Assembly: GCA_963803165.1 (NCBI GenBank)
Contig: CAWDLK010000001.1
Coordinates: forward strand, 310,001-374,000
Source: Changshengia sp963803165
GTDB lineage: Bacteria; Chloroflexota; Dormibacteria; Aeolococcales; Aeolococcaceae
DNA: 64,000 bases
Direction: 5' to 3'
Shown: positions 1 through 8,762 of the stretch, piece after piece
How the letters are laid out: every line of letters begins with the position of its first letter
Position numbering within the stretch: position 1 is the first letter of the stretch
The notes under the pieces: model-generated
What the model saw: the letters and a program-made list of their open reading frames with translations, nothing else
What the model was told of the DNA's origin: nothing
The model's database searches: none
Program-made: the position numbers and the translations under genes

Positions 1-3000
1 CGGCGGCGTCCTTTCCCCTGCCCGCGGCTTCCAGAACCTCGGCGAGGCCGGTGAGGGCCTGTCCCTGGACGTCCGGCTGGTCGGTGGTGCTGATCAGACG
101 CACGCTCTCGCGGGCGAGCTCCTCGGCCTCGGCCGTCAGTCCCTCCGCGCCGAGCAGCCTGGCCCGGATGCTGCGCCACTGGTACTGGGCGCCGACATCG
201 TGGGGTGACGCCTTCTCGCGGCAGACGTCGGCCAGCCTCCCGGCCTCCTGGTCGCGGCCCTGGGCGTGGAGGACCTCGGCGAGGAGCGCGGCCACCGTGG
301 GCGTGTAGCCGGTGTCGCCCATGGCCTGGAGGGTCTCGTAGTCGCCGCGGAGCTCGGCCTCGGCGCGCTCGAGGTCGCCGGCCAGGACCTCCGCCGGGCC
401 GGAGTGCAGCGAGGTGATCGCGGCGCTGAGGGTGAAGCCGAGGTCGGTCAGCATGCCGCGACTCCGCCGGTAGTGCTCGCGGGCCCGCTCCGCCTCGCCG
501 CGCATCGCCTCCAGGTGGCTCATCGCCGAGAGCGTCATCGCCTCGGTGCGCCGATCCCCGGCTGCTCGCTCCAGCAGGTCGCGGCAGCGGTCCAGCGCCT
601 CGGCGGCGGGCGTGGCGCTGTAGACCAGGCAGGAGGCGAGGGCGGAGAGCAGCCGCACCTCGAACACCTTGTCGCGCGCCAGCTCGGCGTGGCGCAGAGC
701 GTGCGACACGCACTCCTCCGCAGGGCTGAAACGGCCCTCGTAGAAGTGCACGTACATCATCAGCTTCCAGGCGCGGGCCAGCCCCTCGTGGGCCTCCAGC
801 CGCTCGAGCTCGTCGATCGCCTGCTGGGCGGCGGTGGTCACCTGCCCCGCCTCCGCGGCCTCGGGGTTGGCGAGGTAGCTCCACATCTGGCCGACCACCG
901 CCGCGGTGGCGGCGAGAGCCCCGTCGCCGCCCTGCCGGGCCTGCTCGGCGGCGCTTGCCAGCACCTCCTCGGCGACCAGGAACGCGCCCATCTCGCCCAG
1001 TGCCTCTCCGGCATGGAGGAGCCATCGGGGACGTGCCGGGGAGTCGGGGACGAGGGCGGCGGCCCGGCGCAGGAGGCTGGCCGCGGCCGGCATGTCCCCC
1101 CGCGCCCGCGCCCGGTCGCCGGCGGCCGCGAGGTAGCCGGCGGCGCGGTCTCCCAGCGCGGCACCGTGGGCGTCGAGGGGTCCGAGCTGGACCAGGGAGA
1201 GGACGCTCTGCTCCAGGTGGTAGCCGCGGATCTCCTCCTGGTCGGCGGCGTGCTCCCCGGCGCGCGCCTCGAGCCAGTCCGCGAACCGCTCGTGGAGCTC
1301 GGCCCGTCTCCGCTTCAGCAGGCCCTGGTAGGCGGCGTCCCGGATCAGGAGGTGCTGGAACTCGAACGCCACCTGACCGACGAGGGGGGATTCGGTGGGG
1401 CTCACCAGCTCGCGCCGGGTCAGGCTCTCGAGGGTGGGCCGGACCTCGGGGCGCAGCGCCTCCGGGCAGAGGCTCTCGACCGCTCCCAGGTAGAAGAGCT
1501 GGCCGATCACCGCGCCGTGCTCCAGCACCGCCCGCTCGGTCGGGGAGAGGCGGTCCAGCCGGGCGGTGAGCAGGGCGCTGATGCTGGGCGGCACGGCGAG
1601 GGCACCCAGGTCGGGGCTGGCCACCCAGTCGCCGTCCTGACGGCGCAGCAGGCCGTCGTCGATCATCATCGAGACCATCTGCTCGACGAAGAGGGGGTTG
1701 CCCTGGGCCGCCTCGATGATCCGGCGCCGGGGCCCGGCCGCCAGGGTCACCGCGCCGAGGAGGTTGCCCACCACCTCGTCGCTCTCCGCGTCGCTCAGGG
1801 GCCGCAGCGTGATGCTCCTGGCCCGGCTGCGCTCGTCCCTCCAGGTGGGGCGGACCTCGAGCAGGTCGGGGCGGGAGGTGCAGAGGAGGAGCAGCGGTGC
1901 GTCCTCCCCGCTCTCCGCCACGTAGGCGATGAGGTCGAGGAAGGTGGGTTCGGCCCAGTGGATGTCCTCGATCACCGCCACCACCGGCCCGTCCCGCGCC
2001 ACGATCTCGAGGAGCCGGCGGGCCGCCCAGAAGGTCTCGCGCACCGGGTGGGCGGCCTCGGAGAGCCCCATGACGGATCCCAGCCGCTCCGCGGCGTCGG
2101 CGGCCCCTTCCCCGAGAAGGGCGGAGAGCTTGGCGCGGGCCTGGTCGACCGGCTCCTCCTCGGCGATGCCGGCGGCGTCGCGGGCGATCTCGGCGAGCGG
2201 CCAGAAGGTGATCCCCTCGCCGTAGGAGAGGCACCGCCCCCGGAGCACCCGTGCCCCGCCGGCTCCTCCGCTCAGGAACTCGTGGAGCAACCGCGACTTC
2301 CCGGTGCCCGCCGGGGCGAGCACCGTCACCAGCTCCGGCGTCCGCCGGCCGGCCGACCGCTCCAGCGCGGCGGAGAGGACGGCCAGCTCCTCGGTGCGGC
2401 CGACCAGCGGGGTGTCGGCCCGGCGGGCCAGGCCGTCTCCCCGGCTGACCCCGAGCAGTCGGTAGGCCGCGATGCGCTCGGACTTCCCCTTGAGCTCCAG
2501 GGGGGCCAGCTCCTCCACCTCGACGGCGTCGCGCACCATCCGGTAGGTGGGCTCGCCGATCAGGACCCCGAGCGCGGGCGCCGCCTGCTCCAGGCGGGCG
2601 GCGACGTTGACCGTGTCGCCGGTCACCAGGCGCTGCCCGGAGGCGGGGTCTCCGGCCACCACCTCGCCGGTGTTGACCCCGGTGCGGTTCTCCAACCGGA
2701 CCCCCCAGCGGCTCTCCAGCCGCTGGTTGACCTCCTCCAGCGCGGCCACCATGCCGTGCGCCGCCCGGACCGCGCGCAGGGCGTCGTCCTCGTGCAGGCG
2801 GGGCAGGCCGAAGACGGCCATGATCGCGTCGCCGATGTACTTCTCCACCAGCCCGCCGTGCCGCTCGAGGACGGCCCGCATCTCGGTGAAGTACACGTCC
2901 AGGACCTCGCGGACGGCCTCGCTGTCCAGCCTCTCGCCGAGGGCGGTGGAGCCCTTGAGGTCGGAGAAGACGACGGTGACGGTCTTGCGGACCTCCTGAG

Positions 3001-3088
3001 ACGCAGCCGGGGCGAGCGGCGCGCCGCAGAAGCCGCAGAGACGGAATCTCTCGGGGTTCTCCTCGCCGCAGTTGGGGCAGATGCGCAC
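1..3088 (-). CDS. Class III nucleotide cyclase / AAA ATPase / TPR regulatory protein (3' end off window)
   Basis: More than 1029 residues are visible and the C-terminus lies beyond base 1. The start is the GTG at 3088, because an in-frame stop lies three codons upstream. Order of parts: an N-terminal zinc ribbon (C4, C7, C18, C21), a class III adenylate/guanylate cyclase domain (about residues 35-200), an ATPase domain with Walker A APAGTGKS near residue 262 and Walker B VAVIEDIHW, then a long helical, TPR-like region. The cyclase keeps both metal aspartates (D43 in FSDLKGST, D87 in GDAIMAVFG) and the NxxxR transition-state pair (N161, R165), so it looks catalytically competent. Family members are cytoplasmic signalling proteins that couple a sensor/ATPase to cAMP or cGMP synthesis. 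The two cyclic-nucleotide-binding proteins within 4 kb are possible receivers (inference). The nucleotide made cannot be told from sequence alone. Confidence 0.85.
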   Translation of the reverse strand, partial: MRICPNCGEENPERFRLCGFCGAPLAPAASQEVRKTVTVVFSDLKGSTALGERLDSEAVREVLDVYFTEMRAVLERHGGLVEKYIGDAIMAVFGLPRLHEDDALRAVRAAHGMVAALEEVNQRLESRWGVRLENRTGVNTGEVVAGDPASGQRLVTGDTVNVAARLEQAAPALGVLIGEPTYRMVRDAVEVEELAPLELKGKSERIAAYRLLGVSRGDGLARRADTPLVGRTEELAVLSAALERSAGRRTPELVTVLAPAGTGKSRLLHEFLSGGAGGARVLRGRCLSYGEGITFWPLAEIARDAAGIAEEEPVDQARAKLSALLGEGAADAAERLGSVMGLSEAAHPVRETFWAARRLLEIVARDGPVVAVIEDIHWAEPTFLDLIAYVAESGEDAPLLLLCTSRPDLLEVRPTWRDERSRARSITLRPLSDAESDEVVGNLLGAVTLAAGPRRRIIEAAQGNPLFVEQMVSMMIDDGLLRRQDGDWVASPDLGALAVPPSISALLTARLDRLSPTERAVLEHGAVIGQLFYLGAVESLCPEALRPEVRPTLESLTRRELVSPTESPLVGQVAFEFQHLLIRDAAYQGLLKRRRAELHERFADWLEARAGEHAADQEEIRGYHLEQSVLSLVQLGPLDAHGAALGDRAAGYLAAAGDRARARGDMPAAASLLRRAAALVPDSPARPRWLLHAGEALGEMGAFLVAEEVLASAAEQARQGGDGALAATAAVVGQMWSYLANPEAAEAGQVTTAAQQAIDELERLEAHEGLARAWKLMMYVHFYEGRFSPAEECVSHALRHAELARDKVFEVRLLSALASCLVYSATPAAEALDRCRDLLERAAGDRRTEAMTLSAMSHLEAMRGEAERAREHYRRSRGMLTDLGFTLSAAITSLHSGPAEVLAGDLERAEAELRGDYETLQAMGDTGYTPTVAALLAEVLHAQGRDQEAGRLADVCREKASPHDVGAQYQWRSIRARLLGAEGLTAEAEELARESVRLISTTDQPDVQGQALTGLAEVLEAAGRGKDAA

Positions 3089-3203
3089 GGCGTCTCAGGG
3101 CTCCGAGCGCTCACCGCCGCGCACCCGTGCGCGGGCCGCGGCGGCGAGCCGTGGCTCCGCCCACCGGGCGGAGCCCGTCGAGGGAGCGGACGGCGGGGAC
3201 GTG

Positions 3204-4598
3204 CTAGGCGGACCCCCAGAAGTCACCGGGCGCACCCAGGAAGGTGATGACCACGCTGCCATCCCGCCAGTTCCACGTGCGCGAGAGCACGCAGGGGGCG
3301 GCGGAACCCGGGTTGCGGAAGGGACAGTCCCGCAGCAGCCCGACGTAGGTGCTGCCGGCAAAGCCGGGGATGGACTCGGCGCTGCTGACCAGGGTGCCCC
3401 CCGGGAAGGGCTGAGTGCTCGCGTAGCAGACCTCGTAGAGGAAGAGGAACTTGGGATCGGAGCGCACCAGCTGCTTGGGGATGGTGATGCTCACCACCTC
3501 GCTGTGCTGGGACGGGTCGAGGGAGCCGTCGGACTCCCAGAGGTCGATACCCACCGGGCTGGTCGCGGTCTGGTAGAAGCCTGTGGGGGAGAACCGATCG
3601 GGGCAGCTGTACGTGTAGCCGCCCACCACCACGCTGAGCAGATCCCCCGCTGCGGGGTTGTTGACGTTGACGTTGACCGAGGCGGGGCCGTCGCTGGTCG
3701 ACCCGGAGCAGCTGCCGCTGCAGGAGGTGGCGCTGCTCGTGATCATGAAGAGGCCGGACGCCGCCGACACGAAGTTGGGCGCGCTCGCCTCGAGGTAGTA
3801 GTAGCCGGTGACGCCCAGGGTGAGGGGCGAGAAGGGCGCCAACCCGGAGACGCCGGTGTCGCTCGCGGTGGTGCCGGCGAGGGTGCCCGCTCCCATCTCC
3901 GCGCTGAGGCTCACGTCCACCCCGCCGAGGGGATTGCCGCCGGCGTCCTTGGCCTCGACCTCCACCGGCGAGCCGCTGGGGGTGAAGAGCTGGCTGGTGA
4001 TGTCAGTGCTGACCACCGCGCTGGCCGGGTCAGCGGTGAACGCCAGGGTGCAGGCGCCGGTCACGCCCACCGCGAGCGCGCTGCTCGGGTCGACGGTGAA
4101 GGCGTGCCAGGGCTCGGGGGCGAACCAGCTGGGGTGCGCGGCCAGGGCCCAGCTGCCCGAGCTGGCCGCGCAGGAGGCGGTGACCGAGAGCACTACCGAG
4201 ATCGACTGGCCCGGCCAGAGGTCGAGATGGTCGACGTCCAGGGTGGTGCCGGACGTCACCTGGACCGTGGCCCAGCCCCGGTAGGCGGCCGGCAGGCTGG
4301 CGGAGTCGAGGGTGAACCCGCTCGGCGCGGTCAGCTCGGCGGATCCCAGCGGCAGCCACCAGTCGTGGTCATACGTGGTGGTCGTGTCGTTGGTGAGGGT
4401 GAAGGTCAGGGAGGAGGTCGTGCCCGCTCCCACACTGGGGCTGGCCACCAGCGGTGGGCCGGTGAGCTCCAGCTCACCGAGCGCGCAGTTGCCGGTGCAG
4501 GTGGAGCTGGCGGAGGCCGCACCTCCCCACAGTCCGGTCGCGGCGGCAACCAGCAGCACGAAGGTGCCGCTCAGGGTGCCGAGAGTACGACGGCGCAT
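3204..4598 (-). CDS. Secreted protein of unknown function with Ig-like/beta domains
   Basis: 464 residues. The ATG at 4598 is chosen because a strong GGAGGAGAGGGAG ribosome-binding site precedes it and the protein then begins with a classic signal peptide (MRRRTLG, then a hydrophobic stretch ending near ASASS). The mature part is rich in Ser, Thr and Gly and predicted all-beta. One stretch near residues 195-265 (SPVEVEAKDAGGNPLGG) resembles bacterial Ig-like (Big) domains, in which an unstructured substitution rule is followed by a beta sandwich. Several Cys pairs (SCSGSCSG and later single Cys) suggest disulfides outside the cell. No catalytic motif was recognised. It is divergent from the MFS gene on its right, with a 230 bp shared upstream region. 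Confidence 0.75.
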   Translation of the reverse strand: MRRRTLGTLSGTFVLLVAAATGLWGGAASASSTCTGNCALGELELTGPPLVASPSVGAGTTSSLTFTLTNDTTTTYDHDWWLPLGSAELTAPSGFTLDSASLPAAYRGWATVQVTSGTTLDVDHLDLWPGQSISVVLSVTASCAASSGSWALAAHPSWFAPEPWHAFTVDPSSALAVGVTGACTLAFTADPASAVVSTDITSQLFTPSGSPVEVEAKDAGGNPLGGVDVSLSAEMGAGTLAGTTASDTGVSGLAPFSPLTLGVTGYYYLEASAPNFVSAASGLFMITSSATSCSGSCSGSTSDGPASVNVNVNNPAAGDLLSVVVGGYTYSCPDRFSPTGFYQTATSPVGIDLWESDGSLDPSQHSEVVSITIPKQLVRSDPKFLFLYEVCYASTQPFPGGTLVSSAESIPGFAGSTYVGLLRDCPFRNPGSAAPCVLSRTWNWRDGSVVITFLGAPGDFWGSA

Positions 4599-4828
4599 CT
4601 CCCTCTCCTCCGATGGGCTCTCGGATGGCTCTCCGGCCGGGCGCTCCTGCCGCGCCCGGCGCGATCCCAACACGGTACAGCAGCCACTCACCCGCGTCCA
4701 CCCCACCGTTGGCCGTCGGAGCGCCGGGCGCTGGAACCGTCCGCGGTGCCGGTGTACCCTTGCCCAGGCCGTCTCCGGTCTCCGGGCGGAGCGGTGAGAG
4801 GCAAGGTGCCCCCAGGGGGAGGAGAGCC

Positions 4829-6604
4829 GTGACCACGCCTGACGTCGCCGGGCGCCCATCGCGCCGCTCAGGGCTGCTCGCCCGGTGGAGACGCCGCGCC
4901 GCGAGCCCCCGGGCTCCCCGCGCCGGATACCGGGCGGTGCTCGGCAACCGCGACTACCGGCTCCTCTTCAGCGGCCTGGCCATCTCCATGACCGGCTCGT
5001 GGGCCTACAACGTGGCCCTGGTCGTCTTCGTCTTCGACGTGACCCACTCGGCCGGCTGGGTCGCGGCGGCCTCGATCAGCCGCTTCCTCACCGCGCTCGT
5101 CGCCAGCCCCTTCGGCGGGCTGCTGGCGGACCGGTTGGAGAGGGTGCGCCTGATGGTCGGCCTGGACGCCGCCTGCCTCGCCCTGCAGGCCCTCCTCGCC
5201 GTGGTGGCCGCGCTCCACTGGTCGGTGGTGGTCGCGCTGGTGCCGGTGATCCTCACCTCGGTGGCGAGCCGCGCCTACGACCCGGCGGCGCGGGCGGCCA
5301 CCCCGGCGGTGGTGGGCGAGGACCAGCTCGCCGCCGCGAACAGCCTGCAGTCGGTGGTGGAGAACCTCTCCCTGGTGCTGGGGCCGGCCATCGGCGGCGT
5401 CCTCCTCCTGCTCGGGCCCCCGGCGGTGGTCTTCGCCCTCAACGCGGCGAGCTTCGGGGTGTCGGCGGTCCTGGTGGCCCGGATGCGCGCGCGCAGCCGG
5501 CCGGGGGACATCACCGAGGGCGGAGCCGCGGGGCCGCTGCGCCAGATGGCCACCGGCATCGGCGCGTTCTTCGCGTCGCCGACGGTGATGCTGCTCGCCG
5601 GCTTCAGCATCCTGGCGAGCTTCGTATACGGGACCGACACGGTTCTCTTCGTGGTGGTGAGCAAGGACCTGCTGGGCACCGGGAGCACCGGCTACGGCTA
5701 CCTGCTCGGCGCCCTGGGCGTCGGCGGGATCGTCATGGCCGCCTTCATGAACCGGGTGGCCGCCGCCCGGAGCCTGGGCATCATCATCGTCGCCGGCATG
5801 GCCGTCTACTGCCTGCCGACGGCGCTGCTCCCGCTGGTGCACGCGCCGGTGGTCGCCGCGCTCCTCGAGGCGGTGCGCGGCGCCGGGACCATCGTGGTCG
5901 ACGTGCTGGCCATCACCGCCATGCAGCGGCTGGTCAACCCGGACATCGTGGCGCGCGTCTTCGGCGTCTTCTTTGCCCTGGTGCTCGGCGCCATCTGCCT
6001 CGGCGCCCTGGTCGCGCCCATCCTCCTCGGGGTGCTCGGCCTCGACGGCGCGCTGCTGGTCATGGGCCTGGCCATCCCCGTTCTCTCTGTCGCCGCCTAT
6101 CCGTGGATCCGGGCCCTCGACCGGCAGGCTCACCAGCAGCTGGCCCAGATGGCGCCGCGCCTCGCCGTCCTCCAGGGCTTCGAGGTCTTCGCCGGGACCG
6201 CCCGCGGCGCCCTCGAGAGCCTCGCCCGCTCCGCGACCGAGGAGAGGGTGGCGGCGGGCGCCACCATGGTCGCCGAGGACGCCGAGGCCGACGACTTCTA
6301 CGTGCTCACCGCCGGAGAGGCTGAGGTCAGCGCCCGGGGGGAGGCGAGGTCGGAGCGCAAGCTGGGCACCCTCACGGCCCCCGACTACTTCGGCGAGATC
6401 GGCCTGCTGGAGCGACGTCCCCGCACCGCGACGGTCCGCGCCACCACGCCCTGCACCGTGCTGCGCATCCGGGGGGTCGACTTCCTCACCGCGCTGACCT
6501 CGGCGACCCCGACCCCGGGTGCTCTCGGTCTCGCCCAGGCCCGGCTCTCCCGCACCCATCCCTCGGCGCGCCTGACCTTCACCGCGGGCAAGGAGACGCC
6601 CTGA
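4829..6604 (+). CDS. MFS transporter fused to a C-terminal cyclic-nucleotide-binding domain
   Basis: 591 residues from the GTG at 4829, which follows GGGGGAGGAG at good spacing; the open frame upstream is low-complexity and poorly supported. Residues about 30-430 form a 12-helix major facilitator of the enterobactin-exporter/MFS_3 type (N-terminal YRAVLGNRDYRLLFSG, the GGLLADRLER loop after helix 2, and the AANSLQSVVENLSLVLGP helix). Residues about 450-570 form a cNMP-binding beta roll with the phosphate-binding cassette DYFGEIGLLERRPRTATVRA. Known family role: proton-driven export of small molecules. A fused cNMP domain suggests allosteric control of transport by cAMP or cGMP (inference). 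The substrate is unknown. The next gene encodes a second, free cNMP domain. Confidence 0.85.
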   Translation: MTTPDVAGRPSRRSGLLARWRRRAASPRAPRAGYRAVLGNRDYRLLFSGLAISMTGSWAYNVALVVFVFDVTHSAGWVAAASISRFLTALVASPFGGLLADRLERVRLMVGLDAACLALQALLAVVAALHWSVVVALVPVILTSVASRAYDPAARAATPAVVGEDQLAAANSLQSVVENLSLVLGPAIGGVLLLLGPPAVVFALNAASFGVSAVLVARMRARSRPGDITEGGAAGPLRQMATGIGAFFASPTVMLLAGFSILASFVYGTDTVLFVVVSKDLLGTGSTGYGYLLGALGVGGIVMAAFMNRVAAARSLGIIIVAGMAVYCLPTALLPLVHAPVVAALLEAVRGAGTIVVDVLAITAMQRLVNPDIVARVFGVFFALVLGAICLGALVAPILLGVLGLDGALLVMGLAIPVLSVAAYPWIRALDRQAHQQLAQMAPRLAVLQGFEVFAGTARGALESLARSATEERVAAGATMVAEDAEADDFYVLTAGEAEVSARGEARSERKLGTLTAPDYFGEIGLLERRPRTATVRATTPCTVLRIRGVDFLTALTSATPTPGALGLAQARLSRTHPSARLTFTAGKETP

Positions 6605-6704
6605 CCCTCATCCACCCGCGCGGACCGCACACCGAGGGCCGCGACGGCGGGCGTATGCGAAGATTCCCCTGCGGTCAGGGCGCTGCGTGAAGGGAGAGGA
6701 GGCC

Positions 6705-7064
6705 ATGCCGGAGAAGTCCACCGTGTGGGGGTTGTTCGCCAACCCGAAGGAGACCAGGAGGGTCGCCGCCGGCACCGTGATCTTCACGGAGGGCGACCCG
6801 GGCAGCGAGATGTTTGGCGTGGTCGACGGCGAGGTGGAGCTGCGCGGCAAGGGGGGGTTGCTGCAGCGACTCGGGCCCCACGAGGTCTTCGGCGAGATGG
6901 CGCTGGTGGACAACTCGCCGCGGAGCGCCACCGCCGTGGCGCTGGAGGAGACGACGCTGGCGATGATCGACCGCCACCGCTTCCTCTTCCTGGTGCAGGA
7001 GACCCCGATGTTTGCCCTCGAGGTGATGTCGGTGATGGCCGATCGCCTGCGTCAGCGAGGCTGA
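6705..7064 (+). CDS. Stand-alone cyclic-nucleotide-binding domain protein
   Basis: 119 residues. The ATG at 6705 is chosen because GGAGAGGAGG lies 4-12 bases upstream; an earlier in-frame start at 6687 would swallow that site. Nearly the whole protein is one cNMP-binding beta roll: VAAGTVIFTEGDPGSEMFGVVDGEVEL, then the cassette FGEMALVDNSPRSATAVA with the conserved E and R that contact the cyclic nucleotide. There is no helix-turn-helix, so unlike CRP it should not bind DNA by itself. It probably works as a small ligand-sensing adaptor. It lies 100 bp after the MFS-cNMP gene on the same strand. Confidence 0.85.
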   Translation: MPEKSTVWGLFANPKETRRVAAGTVIFTEGDPGSEMFGVVDGEVELRGKGGLLQRLGPHEVFGEMALVDNSPRSATAVALEETTLAMIDRHRFLFLVQETPMFALEVMSVMADRLRQRG

Positions 7065-7098
7065 GCCCGCCCTGCCGAGGGTGGCCCGGCCCCCCGGC

Positions 7099-8742
7099 CT
7101 ACCCGGGCCGGATCTCGAGGATCTCCCCGTCGTCCGTGCGTGCGAAGGGCACGAGGTGGAGCGCCGCTGACAGCTGCCGGACGTCGGGAAGGTACGATCG
7201 CGCGTCGCCGTCCCAGAGCACCAGCCAGCCCCCTCCGCTCCGGCGCACCGCCGCCTCGACCTGGACCATGTCGGCCGCGTAATCGGCATTGGCCGCCCCG
7301 GACTTGGCGATCACCAGCCGGGGCTCGGCGATCGTGTCGCGCCCCAGGCGGAGCCACACGAAGTCGGGAGCGTTGGTCACCACCACCGCCCCCCGGGGGA
7401 GCCGGTCCACCGCGGCGAGGAGCGGCGACCGCTGCCATGCGGGGGCGGTGTACGTGAAGTCCTGGCGGAGAGTGGGGATGGCCTGGAGGCACCAGACCAT
7501 GGAGATCGCCCCCACCGCGACCACCGGCACCCAGGCGGCGCCGCGAAGCCGCCGGCTCCACGCTCCCGACCAGCGGCCCAGCTGCGACGCCACCGCCACG
7601 ACGCAGAGCACGTAGAGGGGCGAGAGCGTCCTGAGGTCGACGCTGAGCGAGGCATCGAAGAAGAACGCCGTGACCGCCAGCACCCCCGCGTAGGCGAGTG
7701 CCGCGCCGGCGACCAGCACCGTCCCGGGATCGATGCTTCGCCAGGCGGGGCGCCCTCTCGGCACCAGCCGGGCGGCGGCGAGCGCGATGACCGCTCCCAG
7801 GATGATTCCGCTCAGCCATGGCGCGGAGGAGAGGTAGCCGAAGAGCGTCTGCGCGGCGGACGTCAGATCGGATCCTGGAGGAGGATGCCAGCCCAGCGAC
7901 CGTGAGGCGCCACCCGGCTGGAGCAGGTCGCGGATCGACCAGGCGGCGATGGGGAGGAGGGCGACGACGGCGAATGCCCCCGCGTGCACCGCTCTCCGTG
8001 GCCGCGGTCTGGCGGCGAGGACGGCGGCCACGCCGACGGGGATCAGGGAGACGGCGCCGAACCGGGTCATCATCGCGGCTCCTGCCACCAGCGCGGCGGC
8101 CACCAGCAAAGAGAGCCGTGCCGTGCGTGTGTACGCGAGGAGCAGCAGCAGGCAGCCCACCATGAACACGGTGCCCCACGAGTCGCTCCACACCATGGAG
8201 CTCACCAGGATCAGGTTGGCGCTGAACAGCGTCGCCATCGATGCGGCCGCCGACCACAACCACGACCGTGAGATCCGCCAGGTCAGGAGCCCCGTGAGCG
8301 CGACGATCAGGGCGAATGCCAGGGCGTTGAGCGGGCGAGCCACCGTGAGCCCGTCACGTCCGGTGGCGACCGACCCGAGCGCGATCATGGCCGGGAAGAG
8401 CGGGGGGAAGTTGGTCAGCGGTTGCGCCTGCTGGCCGGTGAAGTCGGCGGGCGGCGGCTCGTTGTACGACGGATAGGGGAGGGTCGCCCCATCGCCACGG
8501 GCGATCGACTGGGCGGCGGCGAGGTAGTCGACGGAGTCCCGGCTGACCCCGTCTCCACCCCGGGTCGCCTGCCACACCTCGAGGAAGGCTCCGATCGCGA
8601 CGACCGCGAGGAGAAGGGCCACGGCAGCCCGTCTCCCTCGACCGCCACCCGCGTGCGCGGGGACGCCGGACACCGCCGGGCCCTCCGCCCCGGGGCCGCC
8701 GCTCCGCTGACAGCTCCGACGTCGGAGCGCGCTGCGCAGCAT
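7099..8742 (-). CDS. Polytopic membrane protein, GT-C/GT39-like glycosyltransferase
   Basis: 547 residues from the ATG at 8742 (a GTG directly precedes it; no good Shine-Dalgarno). A cytoplasmic N-terminus leads into about ten membrane helices. The first extracytoplasmic loop carries acidic residues soon after helix 1 (SRDSVDYLAAAQ), as in GT39/ArnT-type GT-C enzymes that use polyprenyl-phosphate sugars. The C-terminal 120 residues are soluble and probably outside the cell. The gene lies 20 bp after sufS on the same strand, so it may be read through from the suf operon, but no functional link to Fe-S assembly is apparent. The specific substrate is unknown. Confidence 0.7.
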   Translation of the reverse strand: MLRSALRRRSCQRSGGPGAEGPAVSGVPAHAGGGRGRRAAVALLLAVVAIGAFLEVWQATRGGDGVSRDSVDYLAAAQSIARGDGATLPYPSYNEPPPADFTGQQAQPLTNFPPLFPAMIALGSVATGRDGLTVARPLNALAFALIVALTGLLTWRISRSWLWSAAASMATLFSANLILVSSMVWSDSWGTVFMVGCLLLLLAYTRTARLSLLVAAALVAGAAMMTRFGAVSLIPVGVAAVLAARPRPRRAVHAGAFAVVALLPIAAWSIRDLLQPGGASRSLGWHPPPGSDLTSAAQTLFGYLSSAPWLSGIILGAVIALAAARLVPRGRPAWRSIDPGTVLVAGAALAYAGVLAVTAFFFDASLSVDLRTLSPLYVLCVVAVASQLGRWSGAWSRRLRGAAWVPVVAVGAISMVWCLQAIPTLRQDFTYTAPAWQRSPLLAAVDRLPRGAVVVTNAPDFVWLRLGRDTIAEPRLVIAKSGAANADYAADMVQVEAAVRRSGGGWLVLWDGDARSYLPDVRQLSAALHLVPFARTDDGEILEIRPG

Positions 8743-8762
8743 CACGTGAGCCGCGACCCAGA

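Noticed and set aside
266..3247. 993-codon open frame on the plus strand opposite the cyclase gene
   Set aside because: It is a GC-rich shadow: composition is Gly/Arg/Pro/Ala/His-skewed and no domain is seen, whereas the minus strand has zinc ribbon, cyclase and Walker motifs.
4868..6559. 563-codon open frame antisense to the MFS gene
   Set aside because: Low-complexity, His/Asp/Gly-rich shadow of the transporter frame.
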